DNA of 64,000 nt from Sphingobacteriales bacterium 50-39. Lineage in GTDB: Bacteria; Bacteroidota; Bacteroidia; Chitinophagales; Chitinophagaceae. A model generated the notes under the pieces. That model was not told where the DNA came from. It made no database searches and saw nothing but the letters and a program-made list of their open reading frames with translations. This document shows, piece after piece, positions 18,218 to 27,772 of the stretch (its first letter is position 1; every line of letters begins with the position of its first letter). Where the stretch lies: positions 62,001 through 126,000 of the forward strand of contig MKTZ01000020.1 in NCBI GenBank assembly GCA_001898505.1. The letters run 5' to 3'. The translations under genes and the position numbers were made by a program.

Positions 18218-18247
18218 AAAAAAAAGAGCCACCCTTTCGAGTGGCTC
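18218..18247 (-). terminator. Terminator of the Gfo/Idh oxidoreductase gene
   Basis: Stem GAGCCAC (18226-18232) / GTGGCTC (18241-18247) with an 8-base loop. On the minus strand it is followed by eight T (18225-18218). It lies 8 bases past the minus-strand stop. Confidence 0.9.
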
Positions 18248-18254
18248 ACGTTAT

Positions 18255-19679
18255 TTATACGGGAAGCTTCCATCCTTCCCTGTATTCCCGTTTTACAAAC
18301 TGATTGGCCTCATCGAAATTCGTGATCTTCATATTCTGCGCATCCCACAACAGCTTCTTCCTTCCTGGGAAATTATTCTTCCCATCCTTCACATTCCAGC
18401 TGCGCAGCGCCAGGTTGCCCATCAATATGGTCTCGGTCAGCGGTCCCGCATATTCAAAAGGAGAGCTCAGCGTATTCTTGCCATAGCCGGCGATACAGGC
18501 ATTCACCCACTGCACATAATGCCCTTCGGGAACCCTGGCCAGCGTCTTCGGCACATTCACCTCCTTCGTCCTGGATGTGGGCAGCAAGGTCGCTTTGCTA
18601 CCATATGTTCCGCACATGATCTTCCCTTTCGTGCCGGTGATAATGGCGCCACCGCCGTCATCTCCACCCATCATCTCATCCGGTCCCAGTTCGGCAGGGC
18701 GCTCAGGCCGCAGTCCTCCATCCATCCAATACAGGTCCACATCCGGCCGCCCATTCTTTCCGGGGAACTTCATTTTGATAGAGCTGGCAGGCGGACAGCT
18801 CTCCGGATAGTAGCTTGGGTTCCACATCTGCTCGTAAATATCCACTATACTACACTCCACTTCGGAAGGATAGCCCAGTCCCACGGTCTTGAACGCAGGG
18901 TCTATCAGATGACATCCCATATCTCCCAATGCACCGGTGCCAAAGGCCCAAAAACCTCTCCAGTTGAATGGCACATACTCCTTATGATATTCCTCGAATT
19001 TGGCAGGTCCCAGCCACAGGTCCCAGTTCAGCTCGGCAGGCGGCGCATCCGTGCTCTTCGGACGCCCAAAACCTTGCGGCCATACGGGGCGGTTGGTCCA
19101 TACATGGATAGCCACCGCATCCCCGATGACCCCGGCATTATACCACTCCTGCATCTGCCGCACCCCATCGCTGGAAGAACCCTGGTTGCCCATCTGGGTC
19201 ACCACCTTATACCGCCTGGCGGCCTCGGTCAGTGTACGGGCCTCATATATATCATGCGTCATCGGTTTCTGTACATACACGTGCTTGCCCATCGACATGG
19301 CTGTCAGCGCAGCAATGGCGTGCGTATTGTCCGGCGTAGACACAGATACGGCATCGATGCTCTTATGCATCGTCGAAAGCATTTCACGAAAATCCTTAAA
19401 GTATTTTGCCTTGTCGTACTTCTTGATGGAGTTCGCGGCCTGACGATCGTCTACATCGCAAAGGGCTACGACATCGACCTTGCCGCTGCCATAAAAATTC
19501 TTCAGGTCATCCCCTCCCTTACCGCCGGCCCCAATGGCGGCAACGGCCAGACGGTCGCTGGGCGCAACAAATCCTCTTCCTAATACATGACGGGGGACGA
19601 TAAAGAATCCGGTGGCTGCCAGAGATGCATCCCGCAGGAACTCGCGACGGGAATGCTGATTGAGTTTCTTCTCTTTCAT
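18255..19679 (-). CDS. Tat-exported Gfo/Idh/MocA-family oxidoreductase
   Basis: 474 residues from the ATG at 19679, chosen because it places the twin-arginine motif SRREFLRDA and its hydrophobic stretch at the N-terminus; an upstream start at 19700 would add 7 residues. A Rossmann fold follows (VAAIGAGGKGGDD, VVALCDVDD) with the family motif VYVQKPMTHDIYEA containing the E/QKP catalytic Lys. The C-terminal beta-sheet domain has GTGALGDMGCHLIDP and GDDGGGAIITGTKGKI. Members act on sugars or inositols with NAD(P), and Bacteroidota often export them to the periplasm by Tat for carbohydrate breakdown. The exact substrate is unknown. Confidence 0.92.
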   Translation of the reverse strand: MKEKKLNQHSRREFLRDASLAATGFFIVPRHVLGRGFVAPSDRLAVAAIGAGGKGGDDLKNFYGSGKVDVVALCDVDDRQAANSIKKYDKAKYFKDFREMLSTMHKSIDAVSVSTPDNTHAIAALTAMSMGKHVYVQKPMTHDIYEARTLTEAARRYKVVTQMGNQGSSSDGVRQMQEWYNAGVIGDAVAIHVWTNRPVWPQGFGRPKSTDAPPAELNWDLWLGPAKFEEYHKEYVPFNWRGFWAFGTGALGDMGCHLIDPAFKTVGLGYPSEVECSIVDIYEQMWNPSYYPESCPPASSIKMKFPGKNGRPDVDLYWMDGGLRPERPAELGPDEMMGGDDGGGAIITGTKGKIMCGTYGSKATLLPTSRTKEVNVPKTLARVPEGHYVQWVNACIAGYGKNTLSSPFEYAGPLTETILMGNLALRSWNVKDGKNNFPGRKKLLWDAQNMKITNFDEANQFVKREYREGWKLPV

Positions 19680-19772
19680 AATAAAAAGGGTGCTAAGCAA
19701 TTTCGCGTTAAAAAATTATCCGGTAATTTACGGCAAACACATTTGATAATCACAGCTAAAATTTGATAAAAT

Positions 19773-20108
19773 ATGAGCCCGATCCAATGGGAGGATTTCG
19801 AAAAGATAGATATGCGCGTCGGTACCATACTGGAGGTCCTGGAATTTCCCAAAGCCCGCAGACCCGCCTACCAGCTGACCATCGACTTTGGCAAGCTGGG
19901 GCTGAAAAGGTCCTCGGCCCAGGTCACCGAGCTATATGATCGTTCCCAGCTCGTTGGCCGCCAGGTCATTGCAATAGTCAATTTCCCTCCCAAACAGATC
20001 GCTAATTTTTTCAGCGAATGTTTGGTTCTGGGGGTGTATACTGACAAAAAAGAAGTAGTTTTATTACAGCCAGAGCGGACGGTGGCCAATGGCTGGAAAA
20101 TAGGTTGA
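19773..20108 (+). CDS. csaA: tRNA-binding/chaperone protein CsaA
   Basis: 111 residues, a complete stand-alone tRNA-binding OB-fold. The N-terminal IQWEDFEKIDMRVGTILEV, the central KARRPAYQLTIDFGKLGLK with SSAQVT, the conserved VGRQVIAIVNFPPKQI, and the closing LGVYTDKKEVVLLQPE are all family hallmarks. CsaA is described as a chaperone with tRNA-binding ability. It sits 58 bases before ogt on the same strand and may share its transcript. Confidence 0.94.
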   Translation: MSPIQWEDFEKIDMRVGTILEVLEFPKARRPAYQLTIDFGKLGLKRSSAQVTELYDRSQLVGRQVIAIVNFPPKQIANFFSECLVLGVYTDKKEVVLLQPERTVANGWKIG

Positions 20109-20166
20109 ATATACCCGCACCTCTGACAGTTGATGATCGGTGACCCGAGTCAAAAAACCCCTTACA

Positions 20167-20685
20167 ATGGCAACGACCTTGGAGATAACAACCACCTATT
20201 ACAAGTCGCCCCTGGGCCTCCTTCGTATTGGCGGAACCGACTCCTATATCAGCGAGATCAGCTATGTCGACAACCTCGACAAAGCCATCGAAGGCCCCGG
20301 TGAGCTGCAGGGCCCGGTCCCTCCCATGATCATACAATGTATCGAACAGCTGATACAGTATTTCCAGGGCCAGCGCAGGGTCTTCGAATTCCCGGTATAC
20401 CAGGAGGGTACGAGCTTCCAGGAGAGGGTCTGGAATGAGCTGACCTCGATACCCTATGGCAAGACCATCAGCTACCTGGATATGGCGCGCAGACTGGGCG
20501 ATCCCAAAAGCATCCGCGCCGCCGCCAGCGCCAATGGCAGGAACAACGTAGCCATCGTCGTCCCCTGTCATCGCGTCATCGGATCTAAAAGGGACCTGGT
20601 AGGCTATGCCGGAGGACTATGGCGCAAGAAATGGCTCCTGGACCATGAAACAAAGGTCCTCTATGGAGTACAGACCCTGTTCTAA
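20167..20685 (+). CDS. ogt: Methylated-DNA--protein-cysteine S-methyltransferase
   Basis: Suicide repair protein that removes alkyl groups from O6-alkylguanine. 172 residues from the ATG at 20167; a GTG at 20140 is in frame but lies in poorly conserved sequence. The C-terminal DNA-binding domain has GTSFQERVWNELTSIPYGKTISY, RAAASANGRNNVAIVVPCHRVIG with the acceptor Cys at about 134, and GYAGGLWRKKWLLDHE. There is no Ada-type N-terminal metal domain. The stop overlaps the tail of the opposite tolC-like gene by 4 bases. Confidence 0.95.
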   Translation: MATTLEITTTYYKSPLGLLRIGGTDSYISEISYVDNLDKAIEGPGELQGPVPPMIIQCIEQLIQYFQGQRRVFEFPVYQEGTSFQERVWNELTSIPYGKTISYLDMARRLGDPKSIRAAASANGRNNVAIVVPCHRVIGSKRDLVGYAGGLWRKKWLLDHETKVLYGVQTLF

Positions 20686-22010
20686 GGCGTCAGCTGGTTG
20701 GCATACCTTCTCAGCTGCACCTCAGCTGCCTTGGCGGCAAAGCTCACATTGGTCAGTATATACCCCGCATTCTCATAACTCTGCTGCGCATTTTTATAAT
20801 CCACGATAGTAGCCTGTCTCAATTGGAATCGCTGCTTCACCAAGTCCAGCAGCTTCTGTGAAAGCTCGTAATTGGCCCTGGCGGTCTGCAGCTGGCTAAG
20901 ATTATTGTTATAGGCCTGCCAGTTCTTGACAGCATTTGAAGTATAGTTCAATATCAGCGTATCCTTTTGCAGCTGGGAATTCTTTACGTTGATACCCGCC
21001 ACATCTTCCTGGCGCCGGTACACACCTCCATTAAAGATGGGGATATTCAGCGTCAACCCGGCATAAGGCCCGTAATTCAGGTTAGACAAAGGTGTGACCT
21101 TGTTGACATTCGAATTATGCGTCTTAACAAGATTATAGCCTGCATTTACGTAAAGAGAAGGATACCGTTGCGCCCCTATCTCCTTTTCAATGAACTTACT
21201 GATCGTGATCTGCTCATCCGCAGCCAGCACATCCGGATTCGCGGTCTGCACAGCTTCCAGGATAGCGCCCAGTCGTATGGTGCTGTCCACTATGATCGTA
21301 TCTTCCACCACAATGGCGGAGTCCGGGTTCAGGGTCATCAGCGTAAGCAGATCGGTCTTGCCCTGGCCCACCACCAGTTGCTGGGCCTGGAAATTCTGGA
21401 TAGCAGTATTCAGGTCCACCTGCGATTGGAAAAGGTCCGCATTATTTGCCACCCCTACGCTCTGTTGTTCTTTCACAATGTCCAATCGCTGACGGGTGAC
21501 CTCGATGGACTTCTGCAGGGTGCTGGCATAGCTTTGCTGCCGTACGATGTCATAGTATTTCAGCATGACATTGTTGATAAGTATCAACGCCCGGGAGCTC
21601 AGCTGTTGTTTACTTTGCACCTCCGTGGTCGCCAGTCTCTTTTTGGCCGTCACCACCCTCTCGCCGTTGTACAGGAGCAGATTGGCATTGAGGCTAGCCG
21701 TTAAGCTGTTGGAAAAAGCATTGTTGGTGCTCTTGTTCAGACTGTCATTGGCAAAGGATTGCCGGATGCTCTGCGCCTGTTCCTGGTCCCCCGCCGAAGC
21801 ATTGACATAAGGCAGGCCGCCCGCAACACCATAATCATTGTTGATACCCGCTATGGTTACATTGTTCTTTGCTATTTGAATACCTAAATTATTCTTCAGG
21901 GCCATCGTCACGGCATCGTTCAGGGTGATCTTACCCGCCGTCTGTGCCCTTACCGCCGCTAAGGGCAGCAACACCAGTAACAAAAGTATGAGTGGACTGT
22001 GCTTGATCAT
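20682..22010 (-). CDS. TolC-family outer membrane efflux protein
   Basis: 442 residues with a signal peptide (cleaved near VRAQ) and two OEP repeats of long helices typical of TolC/OprM (ITLNDAVTMALKNNLGIQIAKNN at the start; LNIPIFNGGVYRRQ in the second half). It forms the outer-membrane channel of a tripartite pump. It is the last gene of adaptor-RND-TolC on the minus strand, starting 8 bases after the pump stop. No lipoprotein Cys follows the signal, so it is likely TolC-like rather than OprM-like. Confidence 0.94.
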   Translation of the reverse strand: MIKHSPLILLLLVLLPLAAVRAQTAGKITLNDAVTMALKNNLGIQIAKNNVTIAGINNDYGVAGGLPYVNASAGDQEQAQSIRQSFANDSLNKSTNNAFSNSLTASLNANLLLYNGERVVTAKKRLATTEVQSKQQLSSRALILINNVMLKYYDIVRQQSYASTLQKSIEVTRQRLDIVKEQQSVGVANNADLFQSQVDLNTAIQNFQAQQLVVGQGKTDLLTLMTLNPDSAIVVEDTIIVDSTIRLGAILEAVQTANPDVLAADEQITISKFIEKEIGAQRYPSLYVNAGYNLVKTHNSNVNKVTPLSNLNYGPYAGLTLNIPIFNGGVYRRQEDVAGINVKNSQLQKDTLILNYTSNAVKNWQAYNNNLSQLQTARANYELSQKLLDLVKQRFQLRQATIVDYKNAQQSYENAGYILTNVSFAAKAAEVQLRRYANQLTP

Positions 22011-22018
22011 AGTTTCAT

Positions 22019-25000
22019 TTAATCGGTGACCTCGGTCAAATGCGCTTTATGCTTACCGGATAAATACGTATACACGGCCGGAATAACGAACAAGGTCAAT
22101 ATCAGCGAGAACAGGAGACCCCCTACCACTACGATCCCCAGCGGGATACGGCTCGTCGCCGCAGCCCCAAGGCTAAGCGCTATCGGCAGGGCGCCCAATG
22201 ACGTGGCCAGGCTGGTCATCAGGATGGGACGCAGACGTTGCCCGGCGGCTTCGACCACCGCCTCCATCCGGGGCATTCCATGCTCTCTCTTTTGATTCGT
22301 GAATTCCACGATAAGGATACCGTTCTTCGTCACCAGCCCGATCAACATGATCATACCTATCTCGGAGAAGATGTTCAACGTCTGATGAAAGATCCACAGG
22401 CTCAGCAGGGCGCCTGCGAATGCCAGCGGCACGGTGAATATGATGGTTAATGGATCGATAAAGCTTTCAAACTGCGCCGAGAGCACCAGATAGATCAACG
22501 CCACTGCCAGTATCAACGCAAATATGATATTGGAAGAACTCTCGGCATAGTCCCGTGAAGCGCCCGACAACGCGGTCTGGAAACTGGGGTCAAGCAGCTT
22601 GTTGGCAATAACCTGCATGGCTTTTATTCCATCTCCGATGGTCTTGCCTTCCGCCAGTGAGGCAGATATGGTGGCGGCCTTATACCGGTTGAAATGGTAC
22701 AGGGTCGAAGGATTGCTGTTGTTCTCGATATGGACCACAGCATCCAAAGGAATATTGTCTCCATACTTGTTGCGAACATAGACCTTGCTGATATCCGTCG
22801 GCTTGTCCCTGTCCTTTCTCTCCACCTGGGCGATCACATAATACTGGTAGCCATTCATGATAAAGTACGCCAACCTCCCGCCGCTAAAGGCCGCCTGCAT
22901 GGTAGAGATGACATCGTTGGTGGAAAGACCGAGGTCCTTGATCTTCATCCTGTCCACGCTGATCTGCAGCTCTGGCTTATTGAACTTCAGGTTTACATCC
23001 ACGTTGCTGAAAGTAGGGTCCTTGCGCACGGCATCTAAAAACTCGGGGATCACTTTCTTCAGCTTGTCCATATCCTGGTTCTGCAGAACGAACTGCACCG
23101 GCAGGCTGGTCTTGGAGCCCGACCCTACGGCAATGGTCTGTTCCTGTATGGCAAAGACACGGGCGTCGTTGAAACGTCTCAGCTTCGTCTGCAGGTCGTT
23201 ATAAATCTCATTCTGACTGCGATGCCGCTGGTCCGGCGCCACCAGACCGATACGGGGCTGAGAAGTATTGATTGCTCCATACCCGGGCGTACGGGCAAAG
23301 ACAAAATCTCTTTCCGGCACAGAATCATATAGATAGTCCGCTATCTGGTCGGTGACATGTTCGGTATAGCTAAAGCTGGCCCCCTCGGGTAATGTGACGG
23401 AGAAACGTACGCTGCTCCGATCTTCCAGGGGGGCGATCTCGCTTTGTATATGAGTCGCGATCACCCAGATCATACCAATGCAGATGACTATGATCACCCA
23501 GGCCATCCATCTTATCTTCATAAACCCCCGCAACAGCCGCAGATAACCGTTTTCCATGCCTGTAAAAAACGGTTCGGTCTTATTATAGAACCATCCATGG
23601 CCGGTCTTTTTGGTCGTCAGATATACGTTCAACACAGGAGTGATCGTGAGCGATACAAAGGCGGAGATCAATACGGCGGCTGCCAGCACCACTCCGAACT
23701 CCCGGAACAAACGACCTACAAACCCCTGCAAAAAGATCACAGGCAGAAACACCACAGCCAATGTCAGCGAGGTACTCACGACGGCGAAGAAAATTTCCTT
23801 ACTTCCCTCCAGGGCGGCCTTGCGTATGGGAAGACCCTGCTCCAGTTTGCGAAAGATGTTTTCCGTCACCACGATCCCGTCATCCACCACCAATCCGGTC
23901 GCCAGCACAATCCCCAGCAGGGTGAGAATATTGATGGTAAAGCCGGCGACATACATGATAAAAAAGGTCGCTATAAGGGATATAGGTATATCGATGAGCG
24001 GCCGCAAGGCGATCAGCCAGTTACGGAAAAAGAAAAAGATCACGAGCACCACAAGGGCAAAGGCGATAATCAGCGTCTCCTTTACTTCGGCGAGCGACTG
24101 GCGAATGATCTTCGTATTGTCGATCAGCACGCTCATCTCGATGTCGGACTTGTTGGAGTTCTTGATCTCATTCATCCGCTTGTAGAAATCATCCGCGATG
24201 GCAATATTGTTGGCGCCGGGCTGTGGTATGACGGCCAGCCCCACGGCATTCACGCCGTTGTATTTCCAGCTCTGTTCCTCATTTTGCGGTCCCAATTCCA
24301 CCCTGGCCACATCACTGAGTCGTACGATACCATTACTATCCTCCCGTAAAATGACATCCCTGAAATCCTTTTCTGTGGTCAGACGGCCCAGCGTCTTGAT
24401 GGTCAGCTCGGTGTTATTACCATAGATCTTGCCGGGCGGCAGCTCCACATTCTCCGTACTCATGGCTGTGGAGATATCGTTATAGGCAATGCCATACGCA
24501 TTCATCCTGTCCTGGTCGAGCCAGATACGCATGGCATAGCTCTTGTCCCCGAACACGTTCACCGAGCTCACCTGGGGAATGGTCTGCAGCTGCTGTTGCA
24601 ATACATTGTCGGCATAGTCGGACAGCTCCATCAGGCTCTTGGTGCGGCTTTGCACGGCCAGAATGAGGATAAAGTCGCTGTTCGCATCGGCTTTGGTGAC
24701 CACAGGCGGAGCATCGATGTCCAGCGGAAGACCACGTTGCGCCTGTCCCACTTTATCCCGCACGTCGCTGGCCGCTGCCTCGAGGTCCACACCCAGGTTG
24801 AACTCCACGGTGATGTAACTGCTCCCCAGGCTGCTGTTGGAAGAGATGGTGCGTATCCCCGGGATACCGTTGATCTGCTTTTCCAACGGCTCCGTGATCT
24901 GACTTTCGATGATATCGGGGTTGGCGCCTGTATAGCTCGTATAGACGGTGATTATGGGAGGGTCGATGGCAGGATAATCCCGTACGGCCAGGAAATTATA

Positions 25001-25084
25001 ACCTACGACACCGAACAGGATGATCATCAGGTTCATTACCGTTGCGAGCACCGGCCGCTTGAGAGACAATTCAGAAATATTCAT
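22019..25084 (-). CDS. RND multidrug efflux permease (HAE1 family)
   Basis: 1021 residues. MNISELSLKRPVLATVMNLMIILFG starts the first of twelve membrane helices, with two large periplasmic loops between helices 1-2 and 7-8 and the internal duplication typical of AcrB/MexB. Helix 4 holds GIVLATGLVVDDGIVVTENI with the paired proton-relay Asp residues, and the GEAP-like VDLEAAASDVRDKVGQAQ element of the porter domain is present. It uses the proton gradient to pump amphiphilic drugs, dyes or bile-type compounds. The substrates cannot be predicted. Confidence 0.96.
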   Translation of the reverse strand: MNISELSLKRPVLATVMNLMIILFGVVGYNFLAVRDYPAIDPPIITVYTSYTGANPDIIESQITEPLEKQINGIPGIRTISSNSSLGSSYITVEFNLGVDLEAAASDVRDKVGQAQRGLPLDIDAPPVVTKADANSDFILILAVQSRTKSLMELSDYADNVLQQQLQTIPQVSSVNVFGDKSYAMRIWLDQDRMNAYGIAYNDISTAMSTENVELPPGKIYGNNTELTIKTLGRLTTEKDFRDVILREDSNGIVRLSDVARVELGPQNEEQSWKYNGVNAVGLAVIPQPGANNIAIADDFYKRMNEIKNSNKSDIEMSVLIDNTKIIRQSLAEVKETLIIAFALVVLVIFFFFRNWLIALRPLIDIPISLIATFFIMYVAGFTINILTLLGIVLATGLVVDDGIVVTENIFRKLEQGLPIRKAALEGSKEIFFAVVSTSLTLAVVFLPVIFLQGFVGRLFREFGVVLAAAVLISAFVSLTITPVLNVYLTTKKTGHGWFYNKTEPFFTGMENGYLRLLRGFMKIRWMAWVIIVICIGMIWVIATHIQSEIAPLEDRSSVRFSVTLPEGASFSYTEHVTDQIADYLYDSVPERDFVFARTPGYGAINTSQPRIGLVAPDQRHRSQNEIYNDLQTKLRRFNDARVFAIQEQTIAVGSGSKTSLPVQFVLQNQDMDKLKKVIPEFLDAVRKDPTFSNVDVNLKFNKPELQISVDRMKIKDLGLSTNDVISTMQAAFSGGRLAYFIMNGYQYYVIAQVERKDRDKPTDISKVYVRNKYGDNIPLDAVVHIENNSNPSTLYHFNRYKAATISASLAEGKTIGDGIKAMQVIANKLLDPSFQTALSGASRDYAESSSNIIFALILAVALIYLVLSAQFESFIDPLTIIFTVPLAFAGALLSLWIFHQTLNIFSEIGMIMLIGLVTKNGILIVEFTNQKREHGMPRMEAVVEAAGQRLRPILMTSLATSLGALPIALSLGAAATSRIPLGIVVVGGLLFSLILTLFVIPAVYTYLSGKHKAHLTEVTD

Positions 25085-25126
25085 ACTTCAATTCTTCGGG
25101 TGATTGGAAGACAGACATCCACCGGC

Positions 25127-26203
25127 CTATTGAGTGGCCTCCGATGTTTTTTCCAGGTTCTTCACACTGCGGATCTGCAGCGTAGCCGCGGGCCGGGCAA
25201 AAAGTACACCCGTGACGACAACAGTATCGCCAGGGCTGACACCCTTGGTGATCTCCACATTATTGGCCTCCCTGACGCCAGTCTCTACGTTCACAAATTG
25301 AGCCTTACCCCCCTTTACAAGGATCAGCTGGTTGTTCCTGTCGTCGGGGATAATACAATTGGTAGGTACCATGATAGCCCGCTTGTCCGCGCCGGCATCG
25401 ACATATACTTTTACAAAGGCGCCGGGATGCCCATTCCCGTCCTGCAGGATAGCCCTCACCTTCAGATTGCGGCTTGTCTGGTTGATCTGCGGCTCGGTGG
25501 CGATGATCAGCCCCTTCCGGCGGGTCTTGCTGGCGGCATCTATCTGTACGTCCACTAAAGTGCCTTTTCGAACGACGGAAGTATATTGTTCGGGAAGTGT
25601 GAAATCGACTTTTATCTTGTCCAGCTGCTGCACGGTGGCAATGATGGTGGCGGGAGTGGCATAAGCGCCAGGACTCACCTGGCGAAGACCTACGATACCG
25701 GCAAACGGAGCCCGTATGATGGTCTTATCAATCTGCGCTTCGGTATAAGCGATATCGGCCTTGGTGCTGTTGACATTGTTCAGAGCCAGGTCATAATCGG
25801 CCTGATTGATCCCCTGTATCTCCAGCAGCTTGCGATCCCGCTCCTCTGTCTTCTGATAAAGATCCAGCTGCACCCTGGACTTTGCCAGCGTGGCCTGCAG
25901 GTCCGCGTCGTTGATGCGCGCAATGACGGCGCCCTTTTCCACATTCGCACCCTCCGGCACATTCAGATAAACGATACGTCCGCTGATCTCGGGATGCAGC
26001 TCCACATACTCATTGGCCACCACGCTACCGTTGGCCTCGACAGTATTTTGTATGCCGCGGGAGCTGGCGATGATCACATCCACGAGGACAGGGGGATTGC
26101 TCTGCGGCTTTGTCTTTTCTGCATCCGTTTTCTGCCCGCATGATGACAGAATGAGGGACAAGCAAAGAAAGAAAGTCACATAAATAAGGGCATTTCCCTT
26201 CAT
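25127..26203 (-). CDS. RND efflux periplasmic adaptor, lipoprotein
   Basis: About 358 residues from the ATG at 26203, which gives a clean lipoprotein signal (MKGNALIYVTFFLCLSLILS followed by Cys about 22); an ATG at 26236 would precede it with 11 unrelated residues. It has a lipoyl/barrel-sandwich half (VELHPEISGRIVYLNV, then the hairpin of alternating Leu/Gln, then IRAPFAGIVGLRQVSPGAY), a beta-barrel and a membrane-proximal domain. It links the pump and TolC channel. It is the first gene of the three-gene operon, 42 bases before the pump. Confidence 0.94.
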   Translation of the reverse strand: MKGNALIYVTFFLCLSLILSSCGQKTDAEKTKPQSNPPVLVDVIIASSRGIQNTVEANGSVVANEYVELHPEISGRIVYLNVPEGANVEKGAVIARINDADLQATLAKSRVQLDLYQKTEERDRKLLEIQGINQADYDLALNNVNSTKADIAYTEAQIDKTIIRAPFAGIVGLRQVSPGAYATPATIIATVQQLDKIKVDFTLPEQYTSVVRKGTLVDVQIDAASKTRRKGLIIATEPQINQTSRNLKVRAILQDGNGHPGAFVKVYVDAGADKRAIMVPTNCIIPDDRNNQLILVKGGKAQFVNVETGVREANNVEITKGVSPGDTVVVTGVLFARPAATLQIRSVKNLEKTSEATQ

Positions 26204-26273
26204 CAGAGCTGCTGGGTGTAGTAGCCGGACCATCAATAGATCAGTTTGGTGAATCCCATTAGTTTGAAAGGGT

Positions 26274-26281
26274 CAAATATA
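26274..26281 (-). promoter_or_regulatory. Putative -7 box of the efflux operon
   Basis: On the minus strand TATATTTG (26281-26274) is a perfect match to TAnnTTTG, about 70 bases before the adaptor start. No good TTG is seen at the expected distance. The rest of the gap (26282-26559) is AT-rich and holds no gene that I can support. Confidence 0.4.
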
Positions 26282-26559
26282 AATAGTTTTAATTTTCACT
26301 AAATTTCCCGGGGGGATCTTTCTATGAATGGTAAATGGGGAGAATGCCCCTGGCGGACAATATCATTTTCAAGGTTTTAGGGTTAACCCCTCATTAACAA
26401 TTGATTTATAAATGGATTAAGACAGGATTAAAAAAAAGGGGTATCGCCTCCCAAAATGGCAGAATGGTAAAAAAACTACATTCCAAAAATTAAAGTACTG
26501 CTTTTTCTAAGAGTGGAGATGATTTTATATGGTCGGTAAAATTAATATCCAAAAACGTA

Positions 26560-27240
26560 TTATATCAGGTTGTCCTGGCGGACGTTGACCCCGATGATAC
26601 GATGCTGAATGGCATACTTCAGCAGGCCAACAGTCGACCGGACCCCTATCTTTTCTTTCATATCCTGACGGATCTTTTCCACAGAGCGGACACCTAAAAA
26701 AAGCTCGTCGGCAATTTCTTTATTGGTCTTCTCCGCCCACATCAGCTGCAGTATCTTTCTCTCCCGCTCATTGAAATGCACAGGTGACTTCTCGACGGGG
26801 TTCTTGATATTATTCTGCTTGTTCCAATACAATGCTTCGGTAAATATCCGGTTCCTGTATATCCGGTTTTCCGCCACCGCCCGGATGGCCTGCAACAGCT
26901 CTTCGGGCTCATCCGCCTTGGATATATAACCATGTATGCCCGCCTCGAGCAGATGGCTTATCAGCTCCATATCGGTGCTCATGGACAGAAGGATGATCTT
27001 CAGGGTGGGGTATTCACTGCGAATGGCTCTTACAACCTCGTTGCCGATCGATTCAGGCAAGAAAATATCCATTAGGAGAACATCGGTAGAGGCGGTCTTC
27101 AGTTTGTATAGTAAGTCGGAAATATCGGGGGCCTGTATGGTGACATTTATTCCGTCCTGTGCTAAGAGAAAATTCTTTAAGGTTTTTCTGAATAATGCGT
27201 GATCCTCGACAATAGCGAGATTGATTGGTTTCAATAGCAT
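26560..27240 (-). CDS. NarL/FixJ-type response regulator
   Basis: 226 residues from the ATG at 27240 (27264 would add eight residues). The receiver domain (about 5-125) has the acidic pair ED in VEDHALF, the phospho-acceptor Asp in VLLMDIFLPES, and the conserved Thr/Lys positions in LSMS and YISKADEP. The LuxR helix-turn-helix (about 160-222) contains LNEREREIL-type sequence (FNERERKILQLMWAEKTNKEIADELFLGVRSVEKIRQ). It should bind DNA when phosphorylated. No kinase is adjacent. It follows cdd by 42 bases and precedes the efflux operon. Confidence 0.92.
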   Translation of the reverse strand: MLLKPINLAIVEDHALFRKTLKNFLLAQDGINVTIQAPDISDLLYKLKTASTDVLLMDIFLPESIGNEVVRAIRSEYPTLKIILLSMSTDMELISHLLEAGIHGYISKADEPEELLQAIRAVAENRIYRNRIFTEALYWNKQNNIKNPVEKSPVHFNERERKILQLMWAEKTNKEIADELFLGVRSVEKIRQDMKEKIGVRSTVGLLKYAIQHRIIGVNVRQDNLI

Positions 27241-27282
27241 AAGGTCATAGTTATAAGGCAGCACTTGCTGTGCCGGATAAAA

Positions 27283-27765
27283 CTACAATTTATCCGCGTC
27301 AAAAGCAAACGGCAGCAGTATCCCTGACTGTGGAATAATATACACAGCTCCCGTTTCGCCACCCATGATCAGGCGTATGGGTTTGCCTGTCCGGTGCTCG
27401 AATTCCTGTAGTGACTGACGGCAAATGCCACAGGGAGAGATAGGAATGTCACTGGGACCATTCTCATTATGATAGCTGACGGCCAGCGTCTCGATCGCCA
27501 CACCGGGAAATAGCGACGAAGCTGTGGACATCAACACTCTTTCAGCACATATGCCTACGGGAAAGGAAGCGTTCTCCTGGTTGGTGCCAGTAATGATCTG
27601 TCCATTGCTTAGCCGGGCTGCCGCTCCTACACGGAATTTAGAATAAGGGGCATAGGCATCCTTTGTCACCTCTCTGGCTTTCTTTAACAGCTCCGCATCC
27701 GATGGGTTCAGTTCCGCCTGGCTCTCATATTCTTCGTAGGAGAAAAGATGTTCCCTCTTTTTCAT
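27283..27765 (-). CDS. cdd: Cytidine deaminase
   Basis: Converts cytidine and deoxycytidine to uridines in pyrimidine salvage. 160 residues, the small tetrameric Cys-ligand type. Zinc ligands and the catalytic Glu lie in VGICAERVLM (Cys, Glu) and PCGICRQ (two Cys). The nucleoside-binding YAPYSKFRVGAA and TGTNQENASFP motifs are intact. It starts 7 bases after the lepB stop and is probably co-transcribed with it. Confidence 0.96.
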   Translation of the reverse strand: MKKREHLFSYEEYESQAELNPSDAELLKKAREVTKDAYAPYSKFRVGAAARLSNGQIITGTNQENASFPVGICAERVLMSTASSLFPGVAIETLAVSYHNENGPSDIPISPCGICRQSLQEFEHRTGKPIRLIMGGETGAVYIIPQSGILLPFAFDADKL

Positions 27766-27772
27766 CCGGATT

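Noticed and set aside
18520-18535. CCCTTCGGG palindrome in the oxidoreductase gene
   Set aside because: It encodes the conserved PEGHY stretch of the family and has no second hairpin; coincidence.
18156-19583. Open frame of 475 codons on the plus strand
   Set aside because: It lies opposite the clear Tat-signal Gfo/Idh oxidoreductase gene and has a His/Arg/Ile-rich, low-complexity product without domains.
23444-24349. Long plus-strand frame, His/Gln-rich
   Set aside because: Antisense of the RND pump gene.
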